A program made the translations under genes and the position numbers. Below are positions 9,504-17,429 of a stretch of DNA of 54,220 nucleotides, in pieces (positions within the stretch are counted from its first letter, which is position 1; each line of letters starts with the position of its first letter). Origin of the DNA: Chitinophagaceae bacterium (GTDB taxonomy: Bacteria > Bacteroidota > Bacteroidia > Chitinophagales > Chitinophagaceae); assembly GCA_025360525.1 (NCBI GenBank), contig JANYCA010000185.1, forward strand, positions 1 to 54,220, given 5' to 3'. Under the pieces are notes generated by a model. It was not told where the DNA came from. It saw only the letters and a program-made list of their open reading frames with translations, and searched no databases.

Positions 9504-10892
9504 ATGGCTAAAATTAACCTGTTTATTTCCTATTCACATGAGGATAAACCTTACTTCGAAAGCCTTAAGAAATATATCAACAATAAAAATTGTCCTAACA
9601 TCAATGTATGGGATGATGGTGAAATTGAACCCGGCATGGAATGGGACCAGCAAATAAAAAATAAACTAAATGATGCCCAACTAATTCTGCTGCTGATAAG
9701 CCAGGATTTTTTAAACTCCAATTACATAGACGAAATAGAGTTGAAAGCAGCATTTAAAAGGCACGATGAAAAAAAATGCAGGGTAATACCCATTTTTACC
9801 AAAAACTGTTACTTAACCAATCATCCTCAAATAACAAAATTGCAAGGCCTACCTGCCGGAATGAAGTTTCTTTCAGATTTGGGCGAGCAGGTATATGCCC
9901 AATATACCGAGATACAAAGAGAGATAATAGAAATATCCGGTGACATGCTTACTGATAAAAATATACTTGACGCTATTGCAAACGATGATGTAACAAGTGA
10001 TGACGCCAAAGCCATTGACGAATTAAGCAATTGCGGAAAAATATTTTTATCGATCCCCTCATCTGAAGAGGGAAGAAAAAAAAGAAAAGCACTGATGATG
10101 CAGGTAGAAGGAAAAAGGAAATACGAAGACTGGCCTTATGAAATGGTGCCCTCCATTGACGAGACTGCTGCGCTGGTATTAAAAACTCCGGAAGAAATCA
10201 TGGCAGCTTTAGGTGGATATTTAAAAAATACTGTTTATGCAATACACATTGTTTCATCTGAAAATGACCTTGCTGCTGGCCTTGATAAAATGCAGTACGA
10301 CCTTACAAAAACCATGCATTCCGAAAGCGCTTTTCATAAACGGATTATCTGGTTGTTGAATGCTGATATAAAAGCAAAGCTTGATAAAGCGGTAAGCATG
10401 GACCCCTTGTTTATCGGCAATGATTTTGAATATCTTTTTGACCTGATTAAAAACCTGGATGAAGAAAAGAACAAAAAAATCATAGAATTAAAAACAGCTT
10501 TTTCTCCTAATAAAAAAGTTTTTATGTTTTATGATTTTAAAAAAGATCATAACAGCGAATTAAGAATTGATTTAAAATCGAAAATAGAAGAAAATGATAA
10601 CATAGCAGTACTATATAATTTACCGGATAGTCCACTTTCTGCAGACATCCAGGAACTTGATAAATGCGATGGAGCTTGTATATTTTATGGAGCTTCGGAT
10701 CCAGAATGGTTTATTTTTCGTCAACGACTTTTATACGACGCAAATAAAATCAAATCAAAAGCCATATTTATCGATGAACCTGAAATTGATTTAAAAATAA
10801 AACGTGACATAACAAAAAACGCCTTTATTACGATGAAGGGCAAAAATGATTTTGACAATTGTTTAAATAGTTTTCTGGATAAGCTAAAATGA
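9504..10892 (+). CDS. TIR-domain effector with two further TIR-like segments
   Basis: Cytoplasmic protein of 462 residues, no signal peptide. Residues 3-140 are a TIR domain of the bacterial TIR_2 type: strand A INLFISYSHEDKPYFESL, the loop VWDDGEIEPGMEWDQQI, and SQDFLNSNYIDEIELKAA. E79 lies at the position of the catalytic glutamate of TIR NADases. The remaining two thirds repeat strand-helix patterns of similar size: about 178-320 (GKIFLSIPSSEEGRKKR ... KRIIWLLN) and about 337-462 (KVFMFYDFKK ... GACIFYG ... KAIFID). They look like degenerate TIR/flavodoxin-like folds; this is my inference. The stop overlaps the next gene's start by 4 nt (ATGA), so the two proteins are translationally coupled. 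NAD cleavage or NAD-derived signalling is plausible from family knowledge but unproven. Confidence 0.85.
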   Translation: MAKINLFISYSHEDKPYFESLKKYINNKNCPNINVWDDGEIEPGMEWDQQIKNKLNDAQLILLLISQDFLNSNYIDEIELKAAFKRHDEKKCRVIPIFTKNCYLTNHPQITKLQGLPAGMKFLSDLGEQVYAQYTEIQREIIEISGDMLTDKNILDAIANDDVTSDDAKAIDELSNCGKIFLSIPSSEEGRKKRKALMMQVEGKRKYEDWPYEMVPSIDETAALVLKTPEEIMAALGGYLKNTVYAIHIVSSENDLAAGLDKMQYDLTKTMHSESAFHKRIIWLLNADIKAKLDKAVSMDPLFIGNDFEYLFDLIKNLDEEKNKKIIELKTAFSPNKKVFMFYDFKKDHNSELRIDLKSKIEENDNIAVLYNLPDSPLSADIQELDKCDGACIFYGASDPEWFIFRQRLLYDANKIKSKAIFIDEPEIDLKIKRDITKNAFITMKGKNDFDNCLNSFLDKLK

Positions 10893-13800
10893 TAAACATG
10901 AAAACAACAGTTAACAATCAACCTGGTGGTTTTCCTTTTCAGATAGACGAATTTTATCTTGATCTGCAGGAAGATGGAAACAAAATTGCCATCCTTTCTC
11001 AGGAAGAAATAAGCGCTAAGCCTTTCCCGGGTCTCAGGCCATTTAAAACATCTGAATTTCAACTCTTCAATGGCAGAATCGGACAATCGGAAGAGTTGAT
11101 AAAGCGACTGAAGAAAAACAGGTTTCTGGCCGTGATCGGCAGTTCTGGCACTGGCAAATCATCTTTGGTAAGGGCTGGTTTAATACCCCAATTGTTTGGT
11201 GGTTATTTACATGAGGCAGGCAGCAAATGGAACATTGCTATCTGCAGGCCTGGCAAAGATCCTATCGAAAATCTAGCCATTGCATTATCCAGTATTAAAT
11301 CACATACAAATACGCCGGAACAACTCATTGATAATTTCAATGAAATTGAACCCATGCTCAGCAATTCAATTTATGGATTGCTGGAAGTAAAAGAACTGCT
11401 TGATGCCAATACTACTGCAACAAAAACGGAACAACCCACCTCTAATTTATTGGTAATTATCGATCAGTTCGAAGAGTTATTCCGTTTTAACCGGAAAGAC
11501 CTTGGCAAAGACAATATAGAAAATCAGTTTGTGAATCTTTTGTTGAAAGCAGCTCTTGACCAAGCTAAATCTGTATATGTTATCATCACCATGCGGTCGG
11601 AGTTTTTGGGAGATTGTGTAAAATATCGTGGTCTTCCGGAAGTGATTAATGAAGGCCAGTATTTAGTGCCGCAACTTACTCGGAACGAGTTAAAGTCAGT
11701 AATAGAAAATCCAATTCATTTAGCAGGAAAAAAAATTGCCCCCAACCTTGTAGAACTGCTGGTAAATGAAATTGAAGAAAGCAAACTGAAAGAAAATCTG
11801 GACCAATTGCCAATACTTCAGCATGCCTTAATGCGGACTTACAACGAAGCAATGCTGCACGGACCTGATACCGAAATATGCTACGAGCATTATAAAAAAA
11901 TTGGAGAAATGGAGAAGGCCCTTGCAATTCATGTAGAAACAAAATTTAATGAACTGGGAGATGCTGACAGCAATGAAAAGTCGCTTTCAAAAAAACAGCA
12001 AATAGCAAAAATTATATTTCAATCGCTTACCGAATTAAGCCTGGGACAAAAAAGTGGCAGGAGGCCAACAGAACTGAAAAATATCTATGCCATCGCCGCA
12101 GGAATTTCTGCAAACGAAATGGAAGTAAATGAAGTAGTAAATCATTTCCGTGATAACGATACATCGTTTATTATGCCACCCATCAATACAATTCTGTACC
12201 CAAATCTCATTATCGATATTTCTCACGAAAGTTTAATGCGTAACTGGGAGCAACTTACAATATGGATGAGTGAGGAAATGAAATTCGGCAACCTTTATAA
12301 ACAGCTAAATGAAAGAAGGGAACTGCACGACAATGATCCACAAGAATGGTTAAGAAGTATTTTACTTAGAGAATTGGTAAGCTGGAAAGAAAGCTATGCC
12401 AATAACAAAAGTTGGGCAGTAAGATATTCTCCGCTAAATAAAAAGACAAATGATGCACCCCAAATTGAAAGTCTTTACAAAACCAACCTTGCTTTTTTAG
12501 ATAACAGCATTGCGGAAAATGAACGTGTAAAAGAAGAAAAGGAAAAGGAGCTTCAAATGGATATTGCCAGGGAGCAAAAAATAAAATCTGCAAAAACAAG
12601 AGTAAGGATATATAGTCTTGCAGTTGTTGTTTCAATGCTGTTTTGCTTATGGGCTTTTTCAGAAAGGAATAATGCAAAAACCCAGGAAGGAATTGCAAGT
12701 GCAAACTTAAAGATAGCAGATAGCCTGAAAAAGGTGGCAGAAATAAGTGCACTGGTAGCAAAAGATAGTACTGTTGCAGCTATCGCTCAAAGAGCCATTG
12801 CAGAGGACCAGCGAAAAATAGCAGAAGAAAAAACAGCTCTGGCAAATGCACAAGGGATAGAATTGGCAAAATATGCTGCCAAGGCCCAAATGGTAGCGAA
12901 AGAGGCCATTCAACAAAAGGCCCGGGCAGATACTGCAAAAGAGGGATTCGCCAAACAGTTAGTAAAAAATGCATTAAAAAGTGAAGCGTTTTATTTTAGC
13001 AGCGCATTAGACCAGGCTACCAAGGAAGAAATTATCGATTCGCTTTTTAACACACCCACATTTGATACCCGGCAAATTCAACTGGCAAAATATATTGATC
13101 CCAACGTTTTACAATTAATTAACGAAGCGGTTAAAGCAAAAGAAAACATTTCCACAGATCCAGCAAAAAGCCTTGCCAATGCAAAGAAAATTTGGGCAGC
13201 CAACCAGCACCCTTTGTTAAAAAAACTGCTGTTGGGTATTGTAAATGAAAACATCTTTTCAAATGACATAATTGAAGCTGCCGACTTTATTAATATAAAT
13301 GCAGCCAATCTTTCTATTGCAAAAAACAATACAGGGTTTGCATTTAACAACGACAGGCAGCTGGTTACAGGTAACACTGAAAATGGCAAACTGGTGATTA
13401 ATGAAAATAGTTTTGCTGTTCCTGTCGATGAATTATTTTGCGGTTTGAAAGACAACGGTGACAAAAACAAAAACTTTGCATGGTTAAGTTATACGGATAA
13501 AAATAGTGTAGTAGCAATCATGGATTCTTTCAGTATAAAACTTACTGCAAAAGGGGCTGTTGATAGTATTACATTAATACCGGGTATCAAAAATTATACG
13601 GCGGCGCAATTATCACCCGATGGCAAGGTGCTGTTATTGTTGGATAAGGATGGTAATGTGTCGCTAAAAAGCACCCCGGCAAGTAATGAAAAAATTGATA
13701 CCCTCGTAGGCAATTACCGGAATAAAATTTACGGCAACGAAAACATGTTCTTTTCACCCAACAGCGAATACATTTTTCTAAATGTTGAAAAAAAGCCCAG

Positions 13801-15046
13801 GATTATAAACAAAAAAAATAAGGTTACCGGTATGTCGGACTGGGGACAGGAAAATATTGCCACCGTTTCGTTTACGGCAGACAGCAAGCAGGTAATAGCT
13901 GTAGCAGATGGAAAATTATCAGTAAGAGATTTATCGCTTTCTAAATTGGTTGGTTACCAGGAAATAGACCTTACCACATCGTCTTTCGTTCAAGCATCCA
14001 TTATACCAGACAAGATCAATTCATTATCCCTTTCACAAAACCAAAGGAAGCTATTGATTGGACAAAAAAACGGCAAGGTGTTTTTATTGGAATATAGAAA
14101 CGGCGACTCGTTGTTTGAAAAAAGAACTATTGGCGATGAGGTGATAAGGATAAAAAAAGTGGGTAAAAAAACGAATAATACAAAAGCATCTTTTATCAAC
14201 GACAGCACTATAATTTCCATCAGTGACGATGGCACTTTAAGCTTATCTAATATTTATGCTGATTTCGATAACCCGGAAGTTGCGATAGATGCAGTTAACC
14301 CAAAACAATCATTAAGAGGCAAACTGGAAAATGGACAAGTAATGTTGAACGATCTGCTGGCAACTGGTTCTAAAAGTGACTTAAACACAGCCGCCGTTTA
14401 CTGTTACGAAACAGAACAAATTGACAGCGCCAAAATAATCTGGCAAAAATTACTTGATAAAGCACCGCTTTCAATGCGTGTATACTACCTGGGTAAATTA
14501 ATTGATGTAAATGCTGAACTGAACAATGTTGACAGGATAAATTCTTCCAATAACTCAAGCAAAAAAGAATTAAAAGCCATAAAAGAATATAGATCTCATC
14601 GGGTAGACCGGCTTAAAGAAAATGTAACCTTCATCAATGAACAAGTTAAACTATGCGCTAATAACAGTGTTTACAGCGAAAATCTCTCATCTACCTATGG
14701 TAGCTTATCCTTTAATCAACTTTTTTTGGATGATTTTAATGGAGCTATTAAATCTGCAACTACAGGCATTGAATTGAGCCCGAAGAAAAACAACTGGATC
14801 TACACAAATTTAGCGTTGGGATATTTGTTATCTGGCAATTTTAGTAAGGCCGAACCAATTTACCGGGATCTAAAAGATGAATCATTTGATAACAAAATGG
14901 CCTGGTTTAAGACAGCATTTCTACAGGATTTTAACGATTTAGAAGATGCCGGGATTTTTAAAAGGCTTAGCCAAAAAATTAATGATGATATAGCAAAAAT
15001 CAAGGAAATGCTTTCTTCCTCATCTACACAAATCAGGAGAAGATAA
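10889..15046 (+). CDS. nSTAND1 NTPase with membrane helix, beta-propeller-like and TPR-like C-terminus
   Basis: Protein of 1385 residues. Order: short N-terminus; nSTAND1 entry motif PFPGLRPFKTSEFQLFNGR (45-63); Walker A GSSGTGKSS (84-92); Walker B LLVIIDQFEE (187-196); helical STAND region to ~500; basic coiled coil (~540-573); one transmembrane helix (~575-592, YSLAVVVSMLFCLWAF); Ala/Lys-rich coiled coil (~593-705); degenerate beta-propeller repeats (~830-1170, e.g. AAQLSPDGKVLLLLDKDGNV); TPR-like helices (~1180-1340). Basic residues before the helix predict NTPase inside, repeats outside. STAND proteins are ATP-driven switches that oligomerise on ligand sensing; here the coupled upstream TIR protein would be the effector. 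An in-frame ATG at 10898 is an alternative start. Defence against phage or envelope-stress signalling are both possible. Confidence 0.85.
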   Translation: MINMKTTVNNQPGGFPFQIDEFYLDLQEDGNKIAILSQEEISAKPFPGLRPFKTSEFQLFNGRIGQSEELIKRLKKNRFLAVIGSSGTGKSSLVRAGLIPQLFGGYLHEAGSKWNIAICRPGKDPIENLAIALSSIKSHTNTPEQLIDNFNEIEPMLSNSIYGLLEVKELLDANTTATKTEQPTSNLLVIIDQFEELFRFNRKDLGKDNIENQFVNLLLKAALDQAKSVYVIITMRSEFLGDCVKYRGLPEVINEGQYLVPQLTRNELKSVIENPIHLAGKKIAPNLVELLVNEIEESKLKENLDQLPILQHALMRTYNEAMLHGPDTEICYEHYKKIGEMEKALAIHVETKFNELGDADSNEKSLSKKQQIAKIIFQSLTELSLGQKSGRRPTELKNIYAIAAGISANEMEVNEVVNHFRDNDTSFIMPPINTILYPNLIIDISHESLMRNWEQLTIWMSEEMKFGNLYKQLNERRELHDNDPQEWLRSILLRELVSWKESYANNKSWAVRYSPLNKKTNDAPQIESLYKTNLAFLDNSIAENERVKEEKEKELQMDIAREQKIKSAKTRVRIYSLAVVVSMLFCLWAFSERNNAKTQEGIASANLKIADSLKKVAEISALVAKDSTVAAIAQRAIAEDQRKIAEEKTALANAQGIELAKYAAKAQMVAKEAIQQKARADTAKEGFAKQLVKNALKSEAFYFSSALDQATKEEIIDSLFNTPTFDTRQIQLAKYIDPNVLQLINEAVKAKENISTDPAKSLANAKKIWAANQHPLLKKLLLGIVNENIFSNDIIEAADFININAANLSIAKNNTGFAFNNDRQLVTGNTENGKLVINENSFAVPVDELFCGLKDNGDKNKNFAWLSYTDKNSVVAIMDSFSIKLTAKGAVDSITLIPGIKNYTAAQLSPDGKVLLLLDKDGNVSLKSTPASNEKIDTLVGNYRNKIYGNENMFFSPNSEYIFLNVEKKPRIINKKNKVTGMSDWGQENIATVSFTADSKQVIAVADGKLSVRDLSLSKLVGYQEIDLTTSSFVQASIIPDKINSLSLSQNQRKLLIGQKNGKVFLLEYRNGDSLFEKRTIGDEVIRIKKVGKKTNNTKASFINDSTIISISDDGTLSLSNIYADFDNPEVAIDAVNPKQSLRGKLENGQVMLNDLLATGSKSDLNTAAVYCYETEQIDSAKIIWQKLLDKAPLSMRVYYLGKLIDVNAELNNVDRINSSNNSSKKELKAIKEYRSHRVDRLKENVTFINEQVKLCANNSVYSENLSSTYGSLSFNQLFLDDFNGAIKSATTGIELSPKKNNWIYTNLALGYLLSGNFSKAEPIYRDLKDESFDNKMAWFKTAFLQDFNDLEDAGIFKRLSQKINDDIAKIKEMLSSSSTQIRRR

Positions 15047-15091
15047 GGATAATATTGTTGTTCTATTTACTACATAGTATTAAGCAATAAA

Positions 15092-15123
15092 AACAGGCCA
15101 CAAAGTATACGCTGTGGCCTGTT
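15092..15123 (-). terminator. Terminator between nSTAND1 gene and lepB
   Basis: AACAGGCCACA (15092-15102) pairs perfectly with TGTGGCCTGTT (15113-15123) around a 10-nt loop. On the minus strand the hairpin is followed by a short T-run (TTTTTATTG), fitting termination of lepB. It may also stop plus-strand transcripts of the TIR/STAND operon, though the plus-strand tail is A-rich. Confidence 0.7.
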
Positions 15124-15160
15124 ATAATAAAATAAAAACTGGTTTACTAACCCAAATAAT

Positions 15161-16669
15161 CTATTTAATAGAACGGAATAACCGCTTCCATCTTGGGCCT
15201 TTTTCCCAGCTAAACCAAATGAGCGATGCTTTACCAACCACATGATCTTCGGGTACAAAACCCCAATAACGACTATCTAAGGAGTTGTGTCTGTTGTCGC
15301 CCATTAGCCAGTAATAATTCATTTTAAAAGTATAAGTAGCTGCTTCTTTATCATTGATGTAAACCTTTCCGTTGGTGAACGCTATTTTGTTGCCTTCATA
15401 AGCGCCAATACAGCGCTGGTAACGGATGTAATTATCTGGAGTCAATTGAATAGTCTCCCCTTTTTTGGGTATCTGCAATGGTCCAAAGTTATCAACACTC
15501 CAATGCACGGCTGTGTCGTAATAAGGATACAATTCCGGGCTTACAGAATTGATATACGGAATAATTTTTACTACATTTTTTAAAGCAGCCAATTGTTTTC
15601 TTTCGCCTTCCGTCATATTAATAAAGTAAACCCCACTATTAAACGGAGTAAATTCGTGCAAATCAGGATCTGTGTGAATGCCAATTTCTTTAAGTACATC
15701 TTCATCAAAGGGCGAGTTAGTGTGTACTTCATAATTCATTTCTGATTTTTCCGGTGCTGCCTGGGCCACATCATTGATATATAAAACAGCATTTTTAATT
15801 TCCAGTTTATCTCCTGCAATCGCCACACAACGTTTAATAAAATTTTCCTGCTTATCAACCGGTCGGGTAATAATTAGGTCTTGGCCTTCGGGACCGTAAT
15901 CCTGCCACACTCTATCCCTGCCCACTTCCCTTACCTTCTGGTAATAAGTAACTTTAGAACCAAAATTTTCCTCATCATTTATTAACGTATCATTAGCCGG
16001 AAAATTAAATACAACAGCATCGTTTCTAACAACAGGTGAGGCAAACCACCGTGTGTATGGAATATGAACCCATTCCACATAAGCCTTGCTATTTACAAAA
16101 GGCATTGTATGATGCACAAATGGCATAGCGATTGGGGTATTGGGTATTCTTGGGCCGTAAGCAGATTTACTGACAAACAAAAAATCGTTTACCAGCAATG
16201 TTTTTTCCATGGAGGGTGTGGGAATGGTGTAGGCTTCAAAAACAAATGTACGTATTAGTGTAGCCGCAACAATAGCAAAGGCTGCCGCATCTACCCACTC
16301 CCGGGTGCCGGATTTTTTATAATTATTTACCACCAGGCTGCCAGCGAATCTTTCTTTGTTGCTATAGCCCAGGTATGGAAAATAAATGAATGGAAGAAAA
16401 ACGGTTAAGGCATGATGGCCAATACCAAAGCGGCCAAAATGCTCTACAAATTTAATCAATATCCAAATAGTTATAAACTGGCCCGCAATTGGAATGAACT
16501 GTAAAAAGAACCAATACTTTGGCAATTGCATTTTTTGAACCATGCACCATGTATTGTAAAAAGGAATCAGCGCTTTCCAGGCATCGATACCTGCTTTTTT
16601 AAACATTCCATACATACCTACATGCCAGCCAATGGTGGCAACAATAAAAATAATCCAGCCAATACTCAT
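15161..16669 (-). CDS. lepB: Signal peptidase I with N-terminal multi-helix extension
   Basis: Membrane serine protease (502 residues) that removes signal peptides of exported proteins at the periplasmic face. Catalytic Ser153 is in IPTPSMEKTLLVNDFLFVSK and the general-base Lys279 in FIKRCVAIAGDKLEI; the C-terminal box is WLMGDNRHNSLDSRYWGFVP. Before the catalytic helix (about 125-147) there are three or four extra membrane helices (about 1-105, starting GWIIFIVATIGWHVGMYGMF), as often seen in Bacteroidota LepB. A segment of over 100 residues between the IAGD box and the GDN box makes it longer than E. coli LepB. Stop is TAG. A promoter-like TATTTTTG lies 20 nt upstream. Confidence 0.93.
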   Translation of the reverse strand: MSIGWIIFIVATIGWHVGMYGMFKKAGIDAWKALIPFYNTWCMVQKMQLPKYWFFLQFIPIAGQFITIWILIKFVEHFGRFGIGHHALTVFLPFIYFPYLGYSNKERFAGSLVVNNYKKSGTREWVDAAAFAIVAATLIRTFVFEAYTIPTPSMEKTLLVNDFLFVSKSAYGPRIPNTPIAMPFVHHTMPFVNSKAYVEWVHIPYTRWFASPVVRNDAVVFNFPANDTLINDEENFGSKVTYYQKVREVGRDRVWQDYGPEGQDLIITRPVDKQENFIKRCVAIAGDKLEIKNAVLYINDVAQAAPEKSEMNYEVHTNSPFDEDVLKEIGIHTDPDLHEFTPFNSGVYFINMTEGERKQLAALKNVVKIIPYINSVSPELYPYYDTAVHWSVDNFGPLQIPKKGETIQLTPDNYIRYQRCIGAYEGNKIAFTNGKVYINDKEAATYTFKMNYYWLMGDNRHNSLDSRYWGFVPEDHVVGKASLIWFSWEKGPRWKRLFRSIK

Positions 16670-16689
16670 AAGTAAAATTTTAATAGGGC

Positions 16690-16718
16690 CAAAAATACCA
16701 TAATTAAACGTTTAGCAA
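16690..16718 (-). promoter_or_regulatory. Putative lepB promoter
   Basis: On the minus strand: TTG (16718-16716), 18 nt, TATTTTTG (16697-16690). The -7 element is a perfect TAnnTTTG and the -33 element is a partial match. Initiation would fall about 13 nt before the ATG at 16669. Confidence 0.5.
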
Positions 16719-17054
16719 GATTTTATATAAAAAATGTTGTGAAAGGTTTAACTGAATACATTTTTTTAAAAAAGGCAGTCCATACAATTTCTGGGAATTT
16801 AATTACACCGCACCATCCAATTGTTTTTACACATAATTTACTGAAATGACTACACAGAAAATGAAATTTGCAATTTTAGAATTATCTCTAGTAATCAATT
16901 TTATAAATGTTTACAGTTGACAATGTTTATTGATTAATTTTAAAATATCCAGTGCTACTTATCCACACACCTGCGTAAGAACGCAGTTCCACAAGGGTTA
17001 CCTTTTTTTGCATTATGTATTAATAGCTGAAAGTTTTAATCAAAACACAAAAAA
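16719..17054. other. AT-rich intergenic region before the CBM48-like gene
   Basis: No gene seen. It contains a single perfect DnaA-box sequence (TTATCCACA, 16959-16967) and a small hairpin (CTGCGT 16971-16976 with ACGCAG 16981-16986). A lone box is not enough to call an origin. The hairpin may be part of the 5' leader of the gene at 17055. Confidence 0.45.
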
Positions 17055-17345
17055 ATGGTACAAAAAACTTATTTCAAAACAAAAGATTATTGCAAAGTGA
17101 AATTTACTTTTGCAGTTGAAAATGCAGAAACAATTGAAATTCTTGGCTTAAATAGTGATTGGGAAACTTCCATCATTATGAGCAAGAAAAAAGACGGAAC
17201 ATTTACGTGTGATGTTTCTTTACCAAAAAATACTGAGCACCAGTTTAAATATCGCATTAACGAAAATGAGTGGGTTAACGAACCAGAAGCTGATAAAGAA
17301 GTTACCAATGAATTTGGTGGCATCAATAGCGTAATCGTTATCTAA
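17055..17345 (+). CDS. Single-domain CBM48/AMPK-glycogen-binding-like protein
   Basis: A 96-residue cytoplasmic protein made of one early-set beta-sandwich like those preceding isoamylase and glycogen-branching enzymes and in AMPK beta subunits. Signs are VKFTFAVENAETIEILGLNSDW (a variant of the F-G-x-FN-xW motif), SLPKNTEHQFKYRINENEWV and the closing NEFGGINSVIVI. Stand-alone copies are common in Bacteroidota; their role is unclear, perhaps glycogen binding or a regulatory chaperone-like task. No partner enzyme is adjacent. It is monocistronic, with a strong terminator right after the stop. Confidence 0.8.
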   Translation: MVQKTYFKTKDYCKVKFTFAVENAETIEILGLNSDWETSIIMSKKKDGTFTCDVSLPKNTEHQFKYRINENEWVNEPEADKEVTNEFGGINSVIVI

Positions 17346-17356
17346 TTGAATATATT

Positions 17357-17413
17357 AAAGCCTTTTCAGATTGCCTTTTTTATTGAACAAGGCAATCTGA
17401 AAAGGCTTTTTTT
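17357..17413. terminator. Strong bidirectional terminator
   Basis: A perfect 21-bp stem (17357-17377 with 17389-17409) with an 11-nt loop lies between two convergent genes. The plus-strand side runs into TTTTTTT (17407-17413); the minus-strand tail is also T-rich. It serves both the CBM48-like gene and the sugar dehydrogenase gene. Confidence 0.9.
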
Positions 17414-17429
17414 AAATATCGCTTACAAC

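Noticed and set aside
16959..16967. Perfect DnaA-box sequence TTATCCACA in an AT-rich gap
   Set aside because: Only one box, with no dnaA, dnaN or other origin-linked gene nearby; a 9-mer can occur by chance.
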